Of a DNA stretch of 64,000 bases, positions 25,437 to 33,654 are shown in pieces. The stretch is taken from contig NZ_CP041217.1 in the NCBI RefSeq assembly GCF_006542275.1, forward strand, positions 2,465,501 to 2,529,500. The letters are read 5' to 3'. The DNA is from Saccharibacillus brassicae. Its GTDB lineage: Bacteria > Bacillota > Bacilli > Paenibacillales > Paenibacillaceae. The position numbers were made by a program, and so were the translations under genes. The notes beneath the pieces were generated by a model. It was given only the letters and a program-made list of their open reading frames with translations. It was not told the DNA's origin and did no database searches. Position 1 is the first letter of the stretch, and each line of letters begins with the position of its first letter.

Positions 25437-26072
25437 TCAGCGCGGTTCAATCCGCAGCCTCATTCTGTAAATCACGGCTTCCATGACGAGCAGATTCGGA
25501 ATCCAGCACAGCCAAGCGACCACCCGAAATGCCGCTTCAAAATCGCCAAGCAGCAAAGCCAGCGGTGCTAAAAAGATTCGAAGCGTGACCGCCGAAAAAG
25601 TAAGCGCGTAACTGCGAAGCATCCATTCTTTATGAGCCTGGATGTCTTTGACCATAATTTTTCTCACTGCCGTAAGCGTAGTCGCCACCCACAACACATC
25701 GAGAGACATGAACCCGAGTCCAGAAATCCAACCGCCTGTCGCAAAAAGGGATAAATACACATTCACGATCCCGCTAACCGTAATCGAAAGAACATATCCA
25801 TACCCCAATCGACGATGCCAACGTCTCCTGGCTTTTGTCGGCTTGATAAATAGTTGAAAAGGTCCTATCGCCAAAGCAAACACCGCGGTGAAAATGTGAG
25901 TATACAGCACATAGACCCACGGTTTGAGTTCAAAATCCGGCTTTTGCAATTTGAAAGAAACAAGTCCGGCATGACCGGCTCCAAGAACGCCATACTGAAC
26001 AATCGCGTATCCGGCAATCGAAAATGCGAGAATGAGCACGAGTGCCCGAATCCTTTTGCTTGCCATAGGCAT
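25437..26072 (-). CDS. DUF2306 family membrane protein
   Basis: The 211-residue protein has about six hydrophobic segments. H-I-F-T-A-V-F-A-L-A-I-G-P-F-Q-L, followed by R-R-W-H-R-R-L-G-Y-G-Y and H-K-E-W-M-L-R-S-Y-A, is the DUF2306 pattern with conserved histidines, which in this family are thought to sit near the membrane face. Function is unknown. GGAGGAGGAG precedes the ATG. The DUF3291-like gene lies 30 bases upstream on the same strand and is probably co-transcribed. Confidence 0.8.
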   Translation of the reverse strand: MPMASKRIRALVLILAFSIAGYAIVQYGVLGAGHAGLVSFKLQKPDFELKPWVYVLYTHIFTAVFALAIGPFQLFIKPTKARRRWHRRLGYGYVLSITVSGIVNVYLSLFATGGWISGLGFMSLDVLWVATTLTAVRKIMVKDIQAHKEWMLRSYALTFSAVTLRIFLAPLALLLGDFEAAFRVVAWLCWIPNLLVMEAVIYRMRLRIEPR

Positions 26073-26102
26073 GCTCCTCCTCCGCTGCTGTAGGGAAATC
26101 CT

Positions 26103-26456
26103 TCACTGCTTGTGCGGATCCGGTCTTCTGCCGTACTTTTGATGCAACCGGATCTTCGCTTCCTTCCAGCTTGGAATCGTATCGGCTTCCCAATGGACAG
26201 CCTCGAATTCATCTCCGATTCGGCGCGCGATCCGCATGGCCTTGGCGTGATTACCGTGATTGCGGTATTCCAGCATGCGATCCTTGTTCTCCCATACCGA
26301 TATCGTCCAACCTATGATCCAACCGTCGCGTGTGAGGTCGGAATGCAGCAACCCGGCAGTGCTATTCAGCTGCTTGGTTGACCGAACGATATGGTACATA
26401 AAAAACGGAAGGGCCCACATGCCCTTCAATCGCACCCGTGTCACTGAAATCAACAA
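26103..26456 (-). CDS. DUF3291-like (monooxygenase-fold) protein
   Basis: The 117-residue protein reads I-S-V-T-R-V-R-L then L-P-F-F-M-Y-H, W-I-I-G-W-T-I-S-V-W-E-N-K-D-R-M-L-E-Y-R-N-H-G-N-H and V-H-W-E-A-D, the pattern of DUF3291 proteins, which share the dimeric alpha/beta fold of antibiotic-biosynthesis monooxygenases. The start is a TTG eight bases after AAGGGG; a TTG seven codons earlier is possible. Function is unknown. Confidence 0.65.
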   Translation of the reverse strand: MLISVTRVRLKGMWALPFFMYHIVRSTKQLNSTAGLLHSDLTRDGWIIGWTISVWENKDRMLEYRNHGNHAKAMRIARRIGDEFEAVHWEADTIPSWKEAKIRLHQKYGRRPDPHKQ

Positions 26457-26576
26457 AAAAATCGCCCCTTCCGCCAAATCTTCATTCTCGGCTGCTCTAA
26501 GTATAGGCGATGGAATCCTGCGGTCTTTGCCCTTTCCGTCGGGGTTTTTGTCTGATTCGACAGATTGCAGGGGATT

Positions 26577-26610
26577 AATAAAAAAATCCGCTAGGCTGTA
26601 GGCCTGCGGA
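26577..26610 (-). terminator. Terminator behind the displaced rlmH tail
   Basis: On the minus strand TCCGC-A-GGC pairs with GCC-TA-GCGGA around CTACA, then a seven-base T-run. It lies 18 bases after the stop codon of the rlmH-like tail at 26628. It is probably the original rlmH terminator. Confidence 0.75.
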
Positions 26611-26627
26611 AGTTGAAAGGTTTTGCC

Positions 26628-26651
26628 TTACTTGTGGTACGGTTTCCCTCG
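26628..26651 (-). pseudogene. Displaced 3' end of rlmH (attachment site of the island)
   Basis: The minus strand reads R-G-K-P-Y-H-K-stop. The functional rlmH ends R-G-E-P-Y-H-K-stop. Codons differ mostly at third positions (CCG TAC CAC AAG TAA here, CCT TAT CAT AAA TAA in rlmH), so this is a diverged homologous tail and not a recent copy. It lies exactly where GC-rich host sequence meets the AT-rich island, as expected for the far attachment site of an element integrated in the rlmH 3' end. Confidence 0.75.
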
Positions 26652-26670
26652 TTGGGTGTTTCGGCAACGG

Positions 26671-26694
26671 AAAAAGACAGAGACTGGTCTCTGC
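26671..26694 (-). terminator. Terminator after the HEPN-like gene
   Basis: CAGAGA and TCTCTG pair around a short loop, followed on the minus strand by TCTTTTT. It lies 15 bases beyond the gene's stop, between the gene and the island end. Confidence 0.7.
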
Positions 26695-26708
26695 CTAATT
26701 GCTCTATT

Positions 26709-27815
26709 CTACCCTTCATCTTCTGACAAGTGCTCCATACGAAGCCCTCGCCCCGATGCACTTAGGCTGAGCAAAACACATTCACTTTCTAGTTTTGCAG
26801 AAAATTTTGCTTCTGAAATGTAGCCATCTTCTTGAGGTGCTAATTCCATACTCATTTGAAAGTAGGGATAATAGTCACTTAACAATTTCTCAACATCTTC
26901 TTCCTTTATTATCACGTCTATAAAGTGAACTTCTCCAAGCTTCAAAGGTGAAATATAAGAAAGGTTTTTTAAAGTGGTGTCCTTCTCACTTCTATTCAGT
27001 AAGAGCAAGATACCTTTATACAAAAGCTCTGCAATCTTTGGCATTAAGTATTCACATTCAGCTTGAACATCTTTTAATGACTTAAAACCATGAGAAATTC
27101 CGTTTCTTGCTTTACTTATCTGTTTCCACGCCTCTCCTTCTAAACCAATGTGTTTCACTAATTCTTCCATACCTTGCTTTGTTGTTCTCATCTCGTAAAA
27201 TACGTTACCAGTAACACAGCATGTTTTTTCAATCTGCTCATAGCCAGTTTTCTCACAACCAAAGTGTTCAATCAAAAGTGGATTTAGCGTTTCGACTCCT
27301 TGCCAAAAAGCTAGGAACTGATCTAGAACGTCTCCTTCGTTTAAACCTTTTCTAAACCAATGTAGTGCACGCAGAAATCGGTCTCTATCTTTTCCTTCGT
27401 ACCGTAGCCAAATTGCTCCTACATGCTCAGTAAATTCCGAAACTTCTATAGTGTCGCCCCGTGAAAAAGATTGATCATAAAAAAATTGTCTAAACTCCCT
27501 CTCTTTTACTTCATTGCTTGTATCCAGAACGATTAAAAGCTTTTTCTCATGAGTTTCTAAGCCTGATTCTAGACTAATAGTAGATAAAAAGAAATCTATA
27601 AGATTGTTAGCTAGTGTAATAGCAGACTCTATACCATCTGCATTCAATTCAAGTTGGATTATCCAGCCATACTTTAGTCCTGTAAAAGCTTGATCTCTTT
27701 CATCTGATATTTTTTTAAATCCTACTTTAATATCACCAATAACAAATTTGTAATTCGCGTTTTCTTTAAAGCTAAAACTAGATCTTGTAGCCGCTACTAC
27801 TAAGCACTTTTCCAT
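26709..27815 (-). CDS. HEPN-domain-like protein, putative defence RNase
   Basis: The 368-residue AT-rich gene encodes no membrane segment. Residues 145-182 (F-L-R-A-L-H-W-F-R-K-G-L-N-E then D-Q-F-L-A-F-W-Q-G-V-E-T-L-N) and R237-N-G-I-S-H242 match the HEPN pattern of ApeA/MauJ-like proteins; R-N-x-x-x-H is the canonical HEPN RNase motif. HEPN RNases are common effectors of abortive infection and toxin-antitoxin systems. The N-terminal 140 residues are not recognised and may sense a trigger. AGAGGG precedes the ATG. Assignment rests on motifs only. Confidence 0.6.
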   Translation of the reverse strand: MEKCLVVAATRSSFSFKENANYKFVIGDIKVGFKKISDERDQAFTGLKYGWIIQLELNADGIESAITLANNLIDFFLSTISLESGLETHEKKLLIVLDTSNEVKEREFRQFFYDQSFSRGDTIEVSEFTEHVGAIWLRYEGKDRDRFLRALHWFRKGLNEGDVLDQFLAFWQGVETLNPLLIEHFGCEKTGYEQIEKTCCVTGNVFYEMRTTKQGMEELVKHIGLEGEAWKQISKARNGISHGFKSLKDVQAECEYLMPKIAELLYKGILLLLNRSEKDTTLKNLSYISPLKLGEVHFIDVIIKEEDVEKLLSDYYPYFQMSMELAPQEDGYISEAKFSAKLESECVLLSLSASGRGLRMEHLSEDEG

Positions 27816-27925
27816 TGCAAACCCTCTTCTCTTTTTTTCTATATTATATTCTTCTTTTTCACTCGATCAAACGGCATAAGTATTACGATACAAGTTGAAA
27901 ATCTATCTTTTGATGAAAAAATAAA

Positions 27926-27960
27926 CCCGAGAGCCTCTAATCCAAAAACCAGCTCTCGGG
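27926..27960. other. Hairpin touching the ribosome-binding site of the 92-residue gene
   Basis: CCCGAGAGC (27926-27934) pairs with GCTCTCGGG (27952-27960). The last Gs of the right arm are the first bases of the GGGAGGTG ribosome site. On the minus strand the same hairpin runs into TTTATTTTTT and looks like a terminator for the XRE transcript. Confidence 0.6.
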
Positions 27961-27970
27961 AGGTGAAAAA

Positions 27971-28249
27971 ATGACCCCTCATATGGATGCTTATGAAAAA
28001 CTCGTCGAACAGGAGGACCAACTCGTCAAACGTGTCTGGATCTGCGAAGAGACCAGCAACACAATCTTCTATCTGCTATTTCAACGTGGAGATGCGATCA
28101 GTCTCTCGACCTGCCGGAACATCTTGACGGAAATCCAGCAGATCCGTGAGCGCCTCCAGAACGATCTGCTCAACCTTCGGTTGGAGAAATCGATGCTCTC
28201 CTATCGACATGCTAAGCAGCAGCGTGGACGTGAACCAGTCGAAGAATAA
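27971..28249 (+). CDS. Small coiled-coil-like protein of unknown function
   Basis: The 92-residue protein is rich in E, Q, L and R with heptad-like spacing (I-L-T-E-I-Q-Q-I-R-E-R-L-Q-N-D-L-L-N-L-R-L-E). It has one C-x-x-E-T and no membrane segment. GGAGGTG lies five bases before the ATG, so translation is credible. Its codon use is more GC-rich than the HEPN and lipase genes. It converges on the XRE gene, 23 bases apart. No family is recognised. Confidence 0.55.
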   Translation: MTPHMDAYEKLVEQEDQLVKRVWICEETSNTIFYLLFQRGDAISLSTCRNILTEIQQIRERLQNDLLNLRLEKSMLSYRHAKQQRGREPVEE

Positions 28250-28272
28250 AGGGAGACCCGTTGCCCCACCGC

Positions 28273-28613
28273 CTATTTATTCTGGCTCTCTGCCCATCCA
28301 AACACCGTCTGAATCACCTTAAGCGCCATCGTATGGTCTGCTGCGGGACGTTCGGCTAGCAGGCGGTGAATCTGGGCCAGATCGTCTTCGCCTTCCATCG
28401 GGTCTATATGTCGGAAAAGCTCTTCCAGTGATACCTCCAGCCCAGCCGCAATCTTACTTAGACTGTCGATGGTCACATTCTTTTCGCCGCGTTCAACCTG
28501 CCCGATGTAGTTGTTATGTAAATTGACGCGTTCTCCAAATGATCTTGGCTTAAATTCCGCTGTTTGCGAAGCTGCCGGATACATTCACCCAGCCGCTGAA
28601 CAAGCTCGCTCAT
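28273..28613 (-). pseudogene. XRE-family HTH regulator broken by a one-base frameshift
   Basis: The start codon opens M-S-E-L-V-Q-R-L-G-E-C-I-R-Q-L-R-K-Q-R-N-L-S-Q-D-H and then runs out of frame. One extra G in the TTGGAGAACG stretch near 28534 would give H-L-G-E-R-V-N and join it to L-H-N-N-Y-I-G-Q-V-E-R-G-E-K-N-V-T-I-D-S-L, the second half of a SinR-like helix-turn-helix. The restored protein would have 113 residues with an acidic C-terminal tail. It is divergent from the recombinase and probably once repressed it. A sequencing error would also explain the shift. Confidence 0.75.
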
Positions 28614-28666
28614 GCAATCACCGCCTCCCCAAGCTTACGAGAGGAATCCGGAATAATTAACACACT

Positions 28667-28699
28667 ATAGATGTTTTTCCACTGCCAGTTAACATCTAT
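28667..28699. promoter_or_regulatory. Inverted repeat between xre and recombinase, likely operator
   Basis: ATAGATGTT (28667-28675) and AACATCTAT (28691-28699) form a perfect 9-bp inverted repeat with a 15-base gap. It lies between the divergent XRE and recombinase genes. Confidence 0.5.
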
Positions 28700-30188
28700 A
28701 AATGAGGAAGTATTCTCCATACAGGCACAGTTGGAGACATTACGATAGTATGCTCAAGCAAAAAATTATCGCATATACGATGAGTATAGAGATGAAGGTA
28801 TTTCCGGAAAGTCTATGGAAAATCGCCCAGCACTCCAGAAATTACTGGCAGATGCAAGAAAGGGACGCTTTCAACAGGTTATTGTTTGGAAGATCAATCG
28901 GGTCTCTCGCAAACAATTGGATCTACTAAAGATCGTAGACGAGTTAAAGCAAAATGGAGTAACTTTCCGCAGTTATTCCGAGAACTTCGAAACGGAGACG
29001 CCTATGGGCCAGTTTGCTCTTCAGATGATGGGAGCAGTTGGGGAACTGGAGCGGAACCAGATCGTGGACAATGTGAAAATGGGCATGAAGCAACGTGCTC
29101 GGGAAGGCAAGTGGAATGGCGGGGTTGTACTTGGTTATGACGTGGTGGAGGTAGAGGACAGCAAGCATCGTAGGCGACGAGAGACGGAGCTGGTGATTAA
29201 TCCGGAAGAAGCTCAGTTGATCCAAAAGATATTCAACTACTATGCAGATGGTAAAGGGCTTAAAGCAATCACCAATGAGCTAAATGGCGTTGGTTATCGC
29301 AGTAAGCATGGCCGGCCCTTTAGTGTGAATACGATCAAAACGATCCTCTCTAATCCGCTCTACACGGGCAAGATTCGCTTCAATAAACAAGAGGATTGGA
29401 ATACCAAGCGGCGTAAAGGTACCAACCCAAATCCGATCCTGGTAAAAGGGATACACGAGGCTATTATCTCGGAAGAGCTCTATGACAAGGTACAGTCTAT
29501 GTATGGCAAAAGGAACTATTACCATCATCGTGTCTTCTTTGGCAGCTTCCCGTTTACAGGTATACTTCGCTGTCCAGTGTGCGGGCATGGGATGGTGTCT
29601 CAGCGGGCTACACGAAAACGCGCGAATGGCGAACGATATTACACGCTGTACTATCAATGCGTCCAGTTTGCCAATAAGGGTAGCTCAGTTTGTAGAGCAA
29701 ACAGTATACGAGCTGACTACGCGGAAGCTGAAATATTGAGACGTATCCAAGAATTCGTCGATGACCCGAAGCTGATTGAAGATGTCACCCGAGCGGCTCA
29801 GGGTAGAGAGTGCTTAGGCGAAAATGCGTCTGAAGACGACTTGAAGCAGATCGAGAAGGGATTGGCTGAAGTGGCTCGAAAGAAGGCGAAGTACTTTGAG
29901 TTGTATGAGGAGGATATGCTGGATAAGCGGCTGTTCAAGGAGCGTATCGAGGAACTGGCGGAGCAGGAGAAAGCATTGGTCAGACGGAAAGAGGCGATTG
30001 AGGATGTGGCAGAGCGTCAAGAAGCGGGAAGTGTGGATATCGCATATGTGCGAGGGATGCTAGGGGAGTTCACGAGACTCTGGGATCAGATGAGTAATAC
30101 GCGGAAGAAGCAGTTGGCGCACATGTTGATTAAAGAAGTAATTATAAGCAAACATAAGCAAATAGAAAGAATACACTTACTCGTATGA
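28671..30188 (+). pseudogene. Large serine recombinase with disrupted N-terminal catalytic domain
   Basis: An open frame from ATG 28815 gives 457 residues. In the same frame upstream the sequence reads N-E-E-V-F-S-I-Q-A-Q-L-E-T-L-R, an in-frame TAG (28746), then Y-A-Q-A-K-N-Y-R-I-Y-D-E-Y-R-D-E-G-I-S-G-K-S-M-E-N-R-P, so the N-terminal resolvase domain is partly present but interrupted. The Y-x-R-V-S segment with the catalytic serine is not recoverable. The rest has the recombinase domain (F-N-Y-Y-A-D-G-K-G-L, L-S-N-P-L-Y-T-G-K-I), a C-P-V-C zinc ribbon and a C-terminal coiled coil. The enzyme class matches staphylococcal Ccr proteins; closeness to Ccr is not established. Confidence 0.8.
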
Positions 30189-30195
30189 CAAAAAG

Positions 30196-30236
30196 TCAGG
30201 TTACCCTCCTTATGTTAAAGAGTAGCCTGATCTTTT
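30196..30236 (+). terminator. Terminator after the recombinase
   Basis: TCAGGTTAC pairs with GTAGCCTGA (one G-T pair), followed by TCTTTT, eight bases beyond the stop codon. Confidence 0.75.
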
Positions 30237-30253
30237 AGAATAAAAAGATAAAA

Positions 30254-30823
30254 TTATACTTGCGAGTTATTATCACTGTCTAATTTCTTCATGAAAATTT
30301 CTAAATAGACTCCATCTGGTAATAAATCTTCATTATTTTTCAATTCTTTTTGCTGCTCATTATTAACATTATAAATAAATAACCGACTTATAGGTCGGCC
30401 TTTAGAAATATAAGTTTTTATATTAAAATCCTGTTCTTCAACAAAAGAAAACTGATGCACCCAATCTTCTGTTTTCTTACTCTTATCTCTTACCTTCGTA
30501 TCTTCTTCTCTTTTTATTTCCTCAATATGCTTATTGTTTTTTCTGAACTTCCAAAACGTAAACGTCATTAAAATTGTAGGAAATCCAAATAAAAATAAGA
30601 AATCTAAAGAATTAAAATTTTTGGATAAGAACAAGTATATAAATCCACATATGACTGAAGAACTCCCCCATAACATAGGGAAAACAAGAGTATACAATAA
30701 CTTGAAGATATCTGTATTTTTGAAAGGAAAACTGGCTTTCCAGCCTTTTCTATAATAGAACAAGGAGACTAAAAGTAAACATGCTATTAATAATACAATT
30801 TCTATTAACAATGAAGTCGACAT
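30254..30823 (-). CDS. Membrane protein of unknown function
   Basis: The 189-residue protein has three hydrophobic segments in its first 90 residues (near 5-22, 38-68 and 72-90), then a charged soluble domain rich in K, E, D and N. GGGGAG lies before the ATG. It follows the large lipase gene by 79 bases on the same strand, so the two could form one unit with the membrane protein second. No family is recognised. Confidence 0.65.
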   Translation of the reverse strand: MSTSLLIEIVLLIACLLLVSLFYYRKGWKASFPFKNTDIFKLLYTLVFPMLWGSSSVICGFIYLFLSKNFNSLDFLFLFGFPTILMTFTFWKFRKNNKHIEEIKREEDTKVRDKSKKTEDWVHQFSFVEEQDFNIKTYISKGRPISRLFIYNVNNEQQKELKNNEDLLPDGVYLEIFMKKLDSDNNSQV

Positions 30824-30902
30824 CTTAGCACTCCCCTTCTTTATTCTATTATAAAATAGACTACCAGTTTCTTAGTTTAGAGCTTTATAGTTTCATATTC
30901 TA

Positions 30903-33536
30903 TTAACTTCCCATATCTTCTTTAAGCGTAAGCAGAATTTCTCTTAATGCTGGCTTTACATTGTTTTGATCCGTTACTACTAACTTAAACCTAAAACGTT
31001 CAAAATCTTCACCCACCGTGAATTCTCCACTATACGTGCCATCAAGAGACTGTAAATCTATTTGCTTATCTGCAAGTTCTCCTTTAATAGTTCTTAAAGA
31101 GACCCTAGGGGCTGTTCTTGTTATCTTTTCCTTCGTTCGCTCTGTTAATAATTCAAAAGAAAACTCACAAACTTCGCCCGATCTCAAGGCTTCTTTAGGC
31201 GCTTTAGTGAAAAATAAAGCATATTTCTCAGCATATCTTACTTCCAAGGCAAGATATTCAGAATCGAAAGTAATGCTTTTTACATTGTCTCCAATGTTCT
31301 CATCTAGTATTGAATCTTCTGGCTTCTTTGTTAGAAGAGAAGTGTTAAAATTCTCTATAGAATAATCATTAGCCCCAAGAAGATTAGTCCAGGCGACTCT
31401 TGGGGTTAAAGCTGGCAACTCGTCTTGCCACATTAAAAGGGGAATATCACCTAAGCGAATATTGACAAATTTCACTTCTTCCTTAGGCCCAAATGGATTT
31501 TCCGAAAAATATTCTAAGCGTAGCATATTCTCTCGGTCATCCATTAACCTTCCCCAAGCTTTCCCTACAACTTGTTTAGTAGAAGCATCGTAGGTTTCCC
31601 ATTCTTTTTCTTCTGACGACACTTTATGCGACTCTTGATTATTTGTCGAAGATTCTTCTATGAATCTATAATAAGTGACAGCTTTTGTGCCTAATGTCCG
31701 CGTAGAAAAGAAAAGATCTAATCCATCCGGTGTAGCTACAAAATGCGGTTTAGTAAATGGGGCAATAGTATCTATCGATATAGGATAGTCTTTTGTACGA
31801 AGAGGTCTTCCATGAATATCCCTACCAAATACTTGTATGTTGTGATGTCCTGAAGAGAGTTTTAACTCTACTGGTTCGCTATATAACTCAAGTGGGCCCT
31901 CGTCAACAATATAATAAATAGAAGCAGTTTGATCTTGATTAGTAGAATTAATTCTCATCTTAATTGGTCCGGAAAATACAGGAAGGTAAGAAACCTTTTC
32001 TGTATCTTTACACTTTGTAAAGACCGCTTCAATAGTAGGTAGAACCGGCTTTTCAGAAACGATATCCTCTTTGAGTGTTTTTTTCTTACTAATTGTATGC
32101 TCATATGAATGACCGTTTCTTTTTCTTAATGTAGATTTCTCTACATCATTAGTTATAGTTAGAGAAACAAATGCTGTCTCTCCTTTTTTCACAGGTAGTG
32201 GTTCAAATTTAACTTCTGTAATTTCTTCATCAAAAGCTTGAATCGAAATATCTGCAATACCAGATTCATAAGAAGTGATTTTCACATTGATATCGCTATC
32301 CAGATCCTCAGGTATAAACAAATATTTAGACTCTCCTATAGAGAAGTAATTAAGCCTAGGATTAGACGCTAATTCACTTACACCATTTAAGTTAGGATCG
32401 AACTGACCTGCGAGGTATTTCCCTTCCTTATCTAAGAAAGTAGGATCTACAGGACACTTAACTCTTGCCATAAATCCTTTCTTAAGATCTGTTTCTCCTG
32501 ATGCTATTTCAATCCCGTCTGGTTTTTCACCAATACAATTATTCATAGACCACTTAATAAATTGCATGACAGTCGGATGAGACCCTAATTCGTTATGCTG
32601 TCCCTGAACAAAGTAAGTTTTGGCCACATGATTAGGAATAGCACTGAACAAAGGTACTACACCATCTCCATTCATAAAGCTGGCATCGGACTTAAAGAAT
32701 ACTCTCCAGTCTACTACGCTATTATCTGGCACTTGATAGAGCGTGGCATACTGGTTTCCTATTAAGCAATCATGTTCAAAACCTTCTGGTAACGGCTCTA
32801 ACATCGCTTCATGTACGGGTTTTATATACTCTGTCCACACATCAATTTTATCTTCGTTATCTTCAGTAAAGAACTTGTTCACTTTGTCTAATATCTCGCT
32901 ATATGGCTTTTGCTCTCCGGCATAACTAAGGAAATTTCCGAGCTCGGATTTGAAGTAATACTCGCTAGGCAGCAATTGGAAGGTAGCTGGAAATTGTCTC
33001 GCCATTTTTCTTGTTCTTTTATCGTCAAGAAAATCCCCAAATTGAAACCATTTAGGATAGATACCAGGTTCACCATAAGCTAAAGCTTTATAAGCGTCTG
33101 GAGCACCATGCCAAGGAGTTCCTAAAGTGATAAGCTTTTTAAGTTGCTTCAAGCAACCGATTCTTTCTAGTTCCAATACAGCAAGCTTTGCAAGCATTCC
33201 TCCCATACTATGAGCTACTAGAATTACTTCTTCACCAGCATCACTATAGTTTTTAATTAAGTCTACAAGACCTTTAACATGATAACGAATATCTTGGCGC
33301 CAGTCATAACAGTATGTGTCAAAAGACTCACTACCAAACTCATCTAAGATCCCCTTATACACATCTACATGCATAAAATTAAAAGCATGAACTGTCCTAA
33401 TCAAGTCTCCTGGAACTAACTCATTTTTGAAGTTTAACGTATTCATATCTCTTCGGTTTTTTGGGAACCAAACATTATCCTCGTTGTATATCAGTTCTGT
33501 CCCTTTTATACCAGGGACAAACAACATTCTAGGCAT
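30903..33536 (-). CDS. LCAT-like alpha/beta hydrolase (lipase/acyltransferase fold) with long beta-rich C-terminus
   Basis: The 877-residue protein starts F-V-P-G-I-K-G-T-E-L, the oxyanion-loop opening of lecithin:cholesterol acyltransferase-like lipases. The nucleophile is S110 in V-A-H-S-M-G-G; D291 in N-G-D-G-V-V-P-L and H314 or H320 in Q-G-Q-H-N-E-L-G-S-H complete a triad. About 500 further residues form beta-rich, Ig-like regions (for example H-H-N-I-Q-V-F-G-R-D). There is no signal peptide, so it is cytosolic. GGGGG lies seven bases before the ATG. Role unknown; a membrane-damaging defence effector is possible. Confidence 0.75.
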   Translation of the reverse strand: MPRMLFVPGIKGTELIYNEDNVWFPKNRRDMNTLNFKNELVPGDLIRTVHAFNFMHVDVYKGILDEFGSESFDTYCYDWRQDIRYHVKGLVDLIKNYSDAGEEVILVAHSMGGMLAKLAVLELERIGCLKQLKKLITLGTPWHGAPDAYKALAYGEPGIYPKWFQFGDFLDDKRTRKMARQFPATFQLLPSEYYFKSELGNFLSYAGEQKPYSEILDKVNKFFTEDNEDKIDVWTEYIKPVHEAMLEPLPEGFEHDCLIGNQYATLYQVPDNSVVDWRVFFKSDASFMNGDGVVPLFSAIPNHVAKTYFVQGQHNELGSHPTVMQFIKWSMNNCIGEKPDGIEIASGETDLKKGFMARVKCPVDPTFLDKEGKYLAGQFDPNLNGVSELASNPRLNYFSIGESKYLFIPEDLDSDINVKITSYESGIADISIQAFDEEITEVKFEPLPVKKGETAFVSLTITNDVEKSTLRKRNGHSYEHTISKKKTLKEDIVSEKPVLPTIEAVFTKCKDTEKVSYLPVFSGPIKMRINSTNQDQTASIYYIVDEGPLELYSEPVELKLSSGHHNIQVFGRDIHGRPLRTKDYPISIDTIAPFTKPHFVATPDGLDLFFSTRTLGTKAVTYYRFIEESSTNNQESHKVSSEEKEWETYDASTKQVVGKAWGRLMDDRENMLRLEYFSENPFGPKEEVKFVNIRLGDIPLLMWQDELPALTPRVAWTNLLGANDYSIENFNTSLLTKKPEDSILDENIGDNVKSITFDSEYLALEVRYAEKYALFFTKAPKEALRSGEVCEFSFELLTERTKEKITRTAPRVSLRTIKGELADKQIDLQSLDGTYSGEFTVGEDFERFRFKLVVTDQNNVKPALREILLTLKEDMGS

Positions 33537-33654
33537 CAATAATCCCCCTGCTTGGTTTCCAATTTAGATTCTATATTTATAAAAATAACAAAAACGAGTA
33601 TAAAAGTATATAAGATGGCTTGCTACAATTGAGAGATACTACTTCCCGTTGCCG

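Larger units (their letters stand above)
26652..33654. mobile_element. SCC-like genomic island integrated at the 3' end of rlmH
   Basis: The 7.0-kb segment is clearly more AT-rich than both flanks. One end is the stop codon of rlmH; the other is an rlmH-like tail followed by a terminator. CGGCAACGG (26662-26670) and CCGTTGCCG (33647-33655) form an inverted repeat at the ends. It encodes a large serine recombinase, the enzyme class that moves staphylococcal SCC elements through the same rlmH site. Its N-terminus is broken, so the island is probably immobile. Base composition is mosaic, with the regulator-recombinase centre more GC-rich than the two flanks. Confidence 0.72.

Noticed and set aside
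28702-28929. 75-codon plus-strand frame at the recombinase start
   Set aside because: Out of frame with the recombinase, whose upstream continuation is recognisable in the correct frame.
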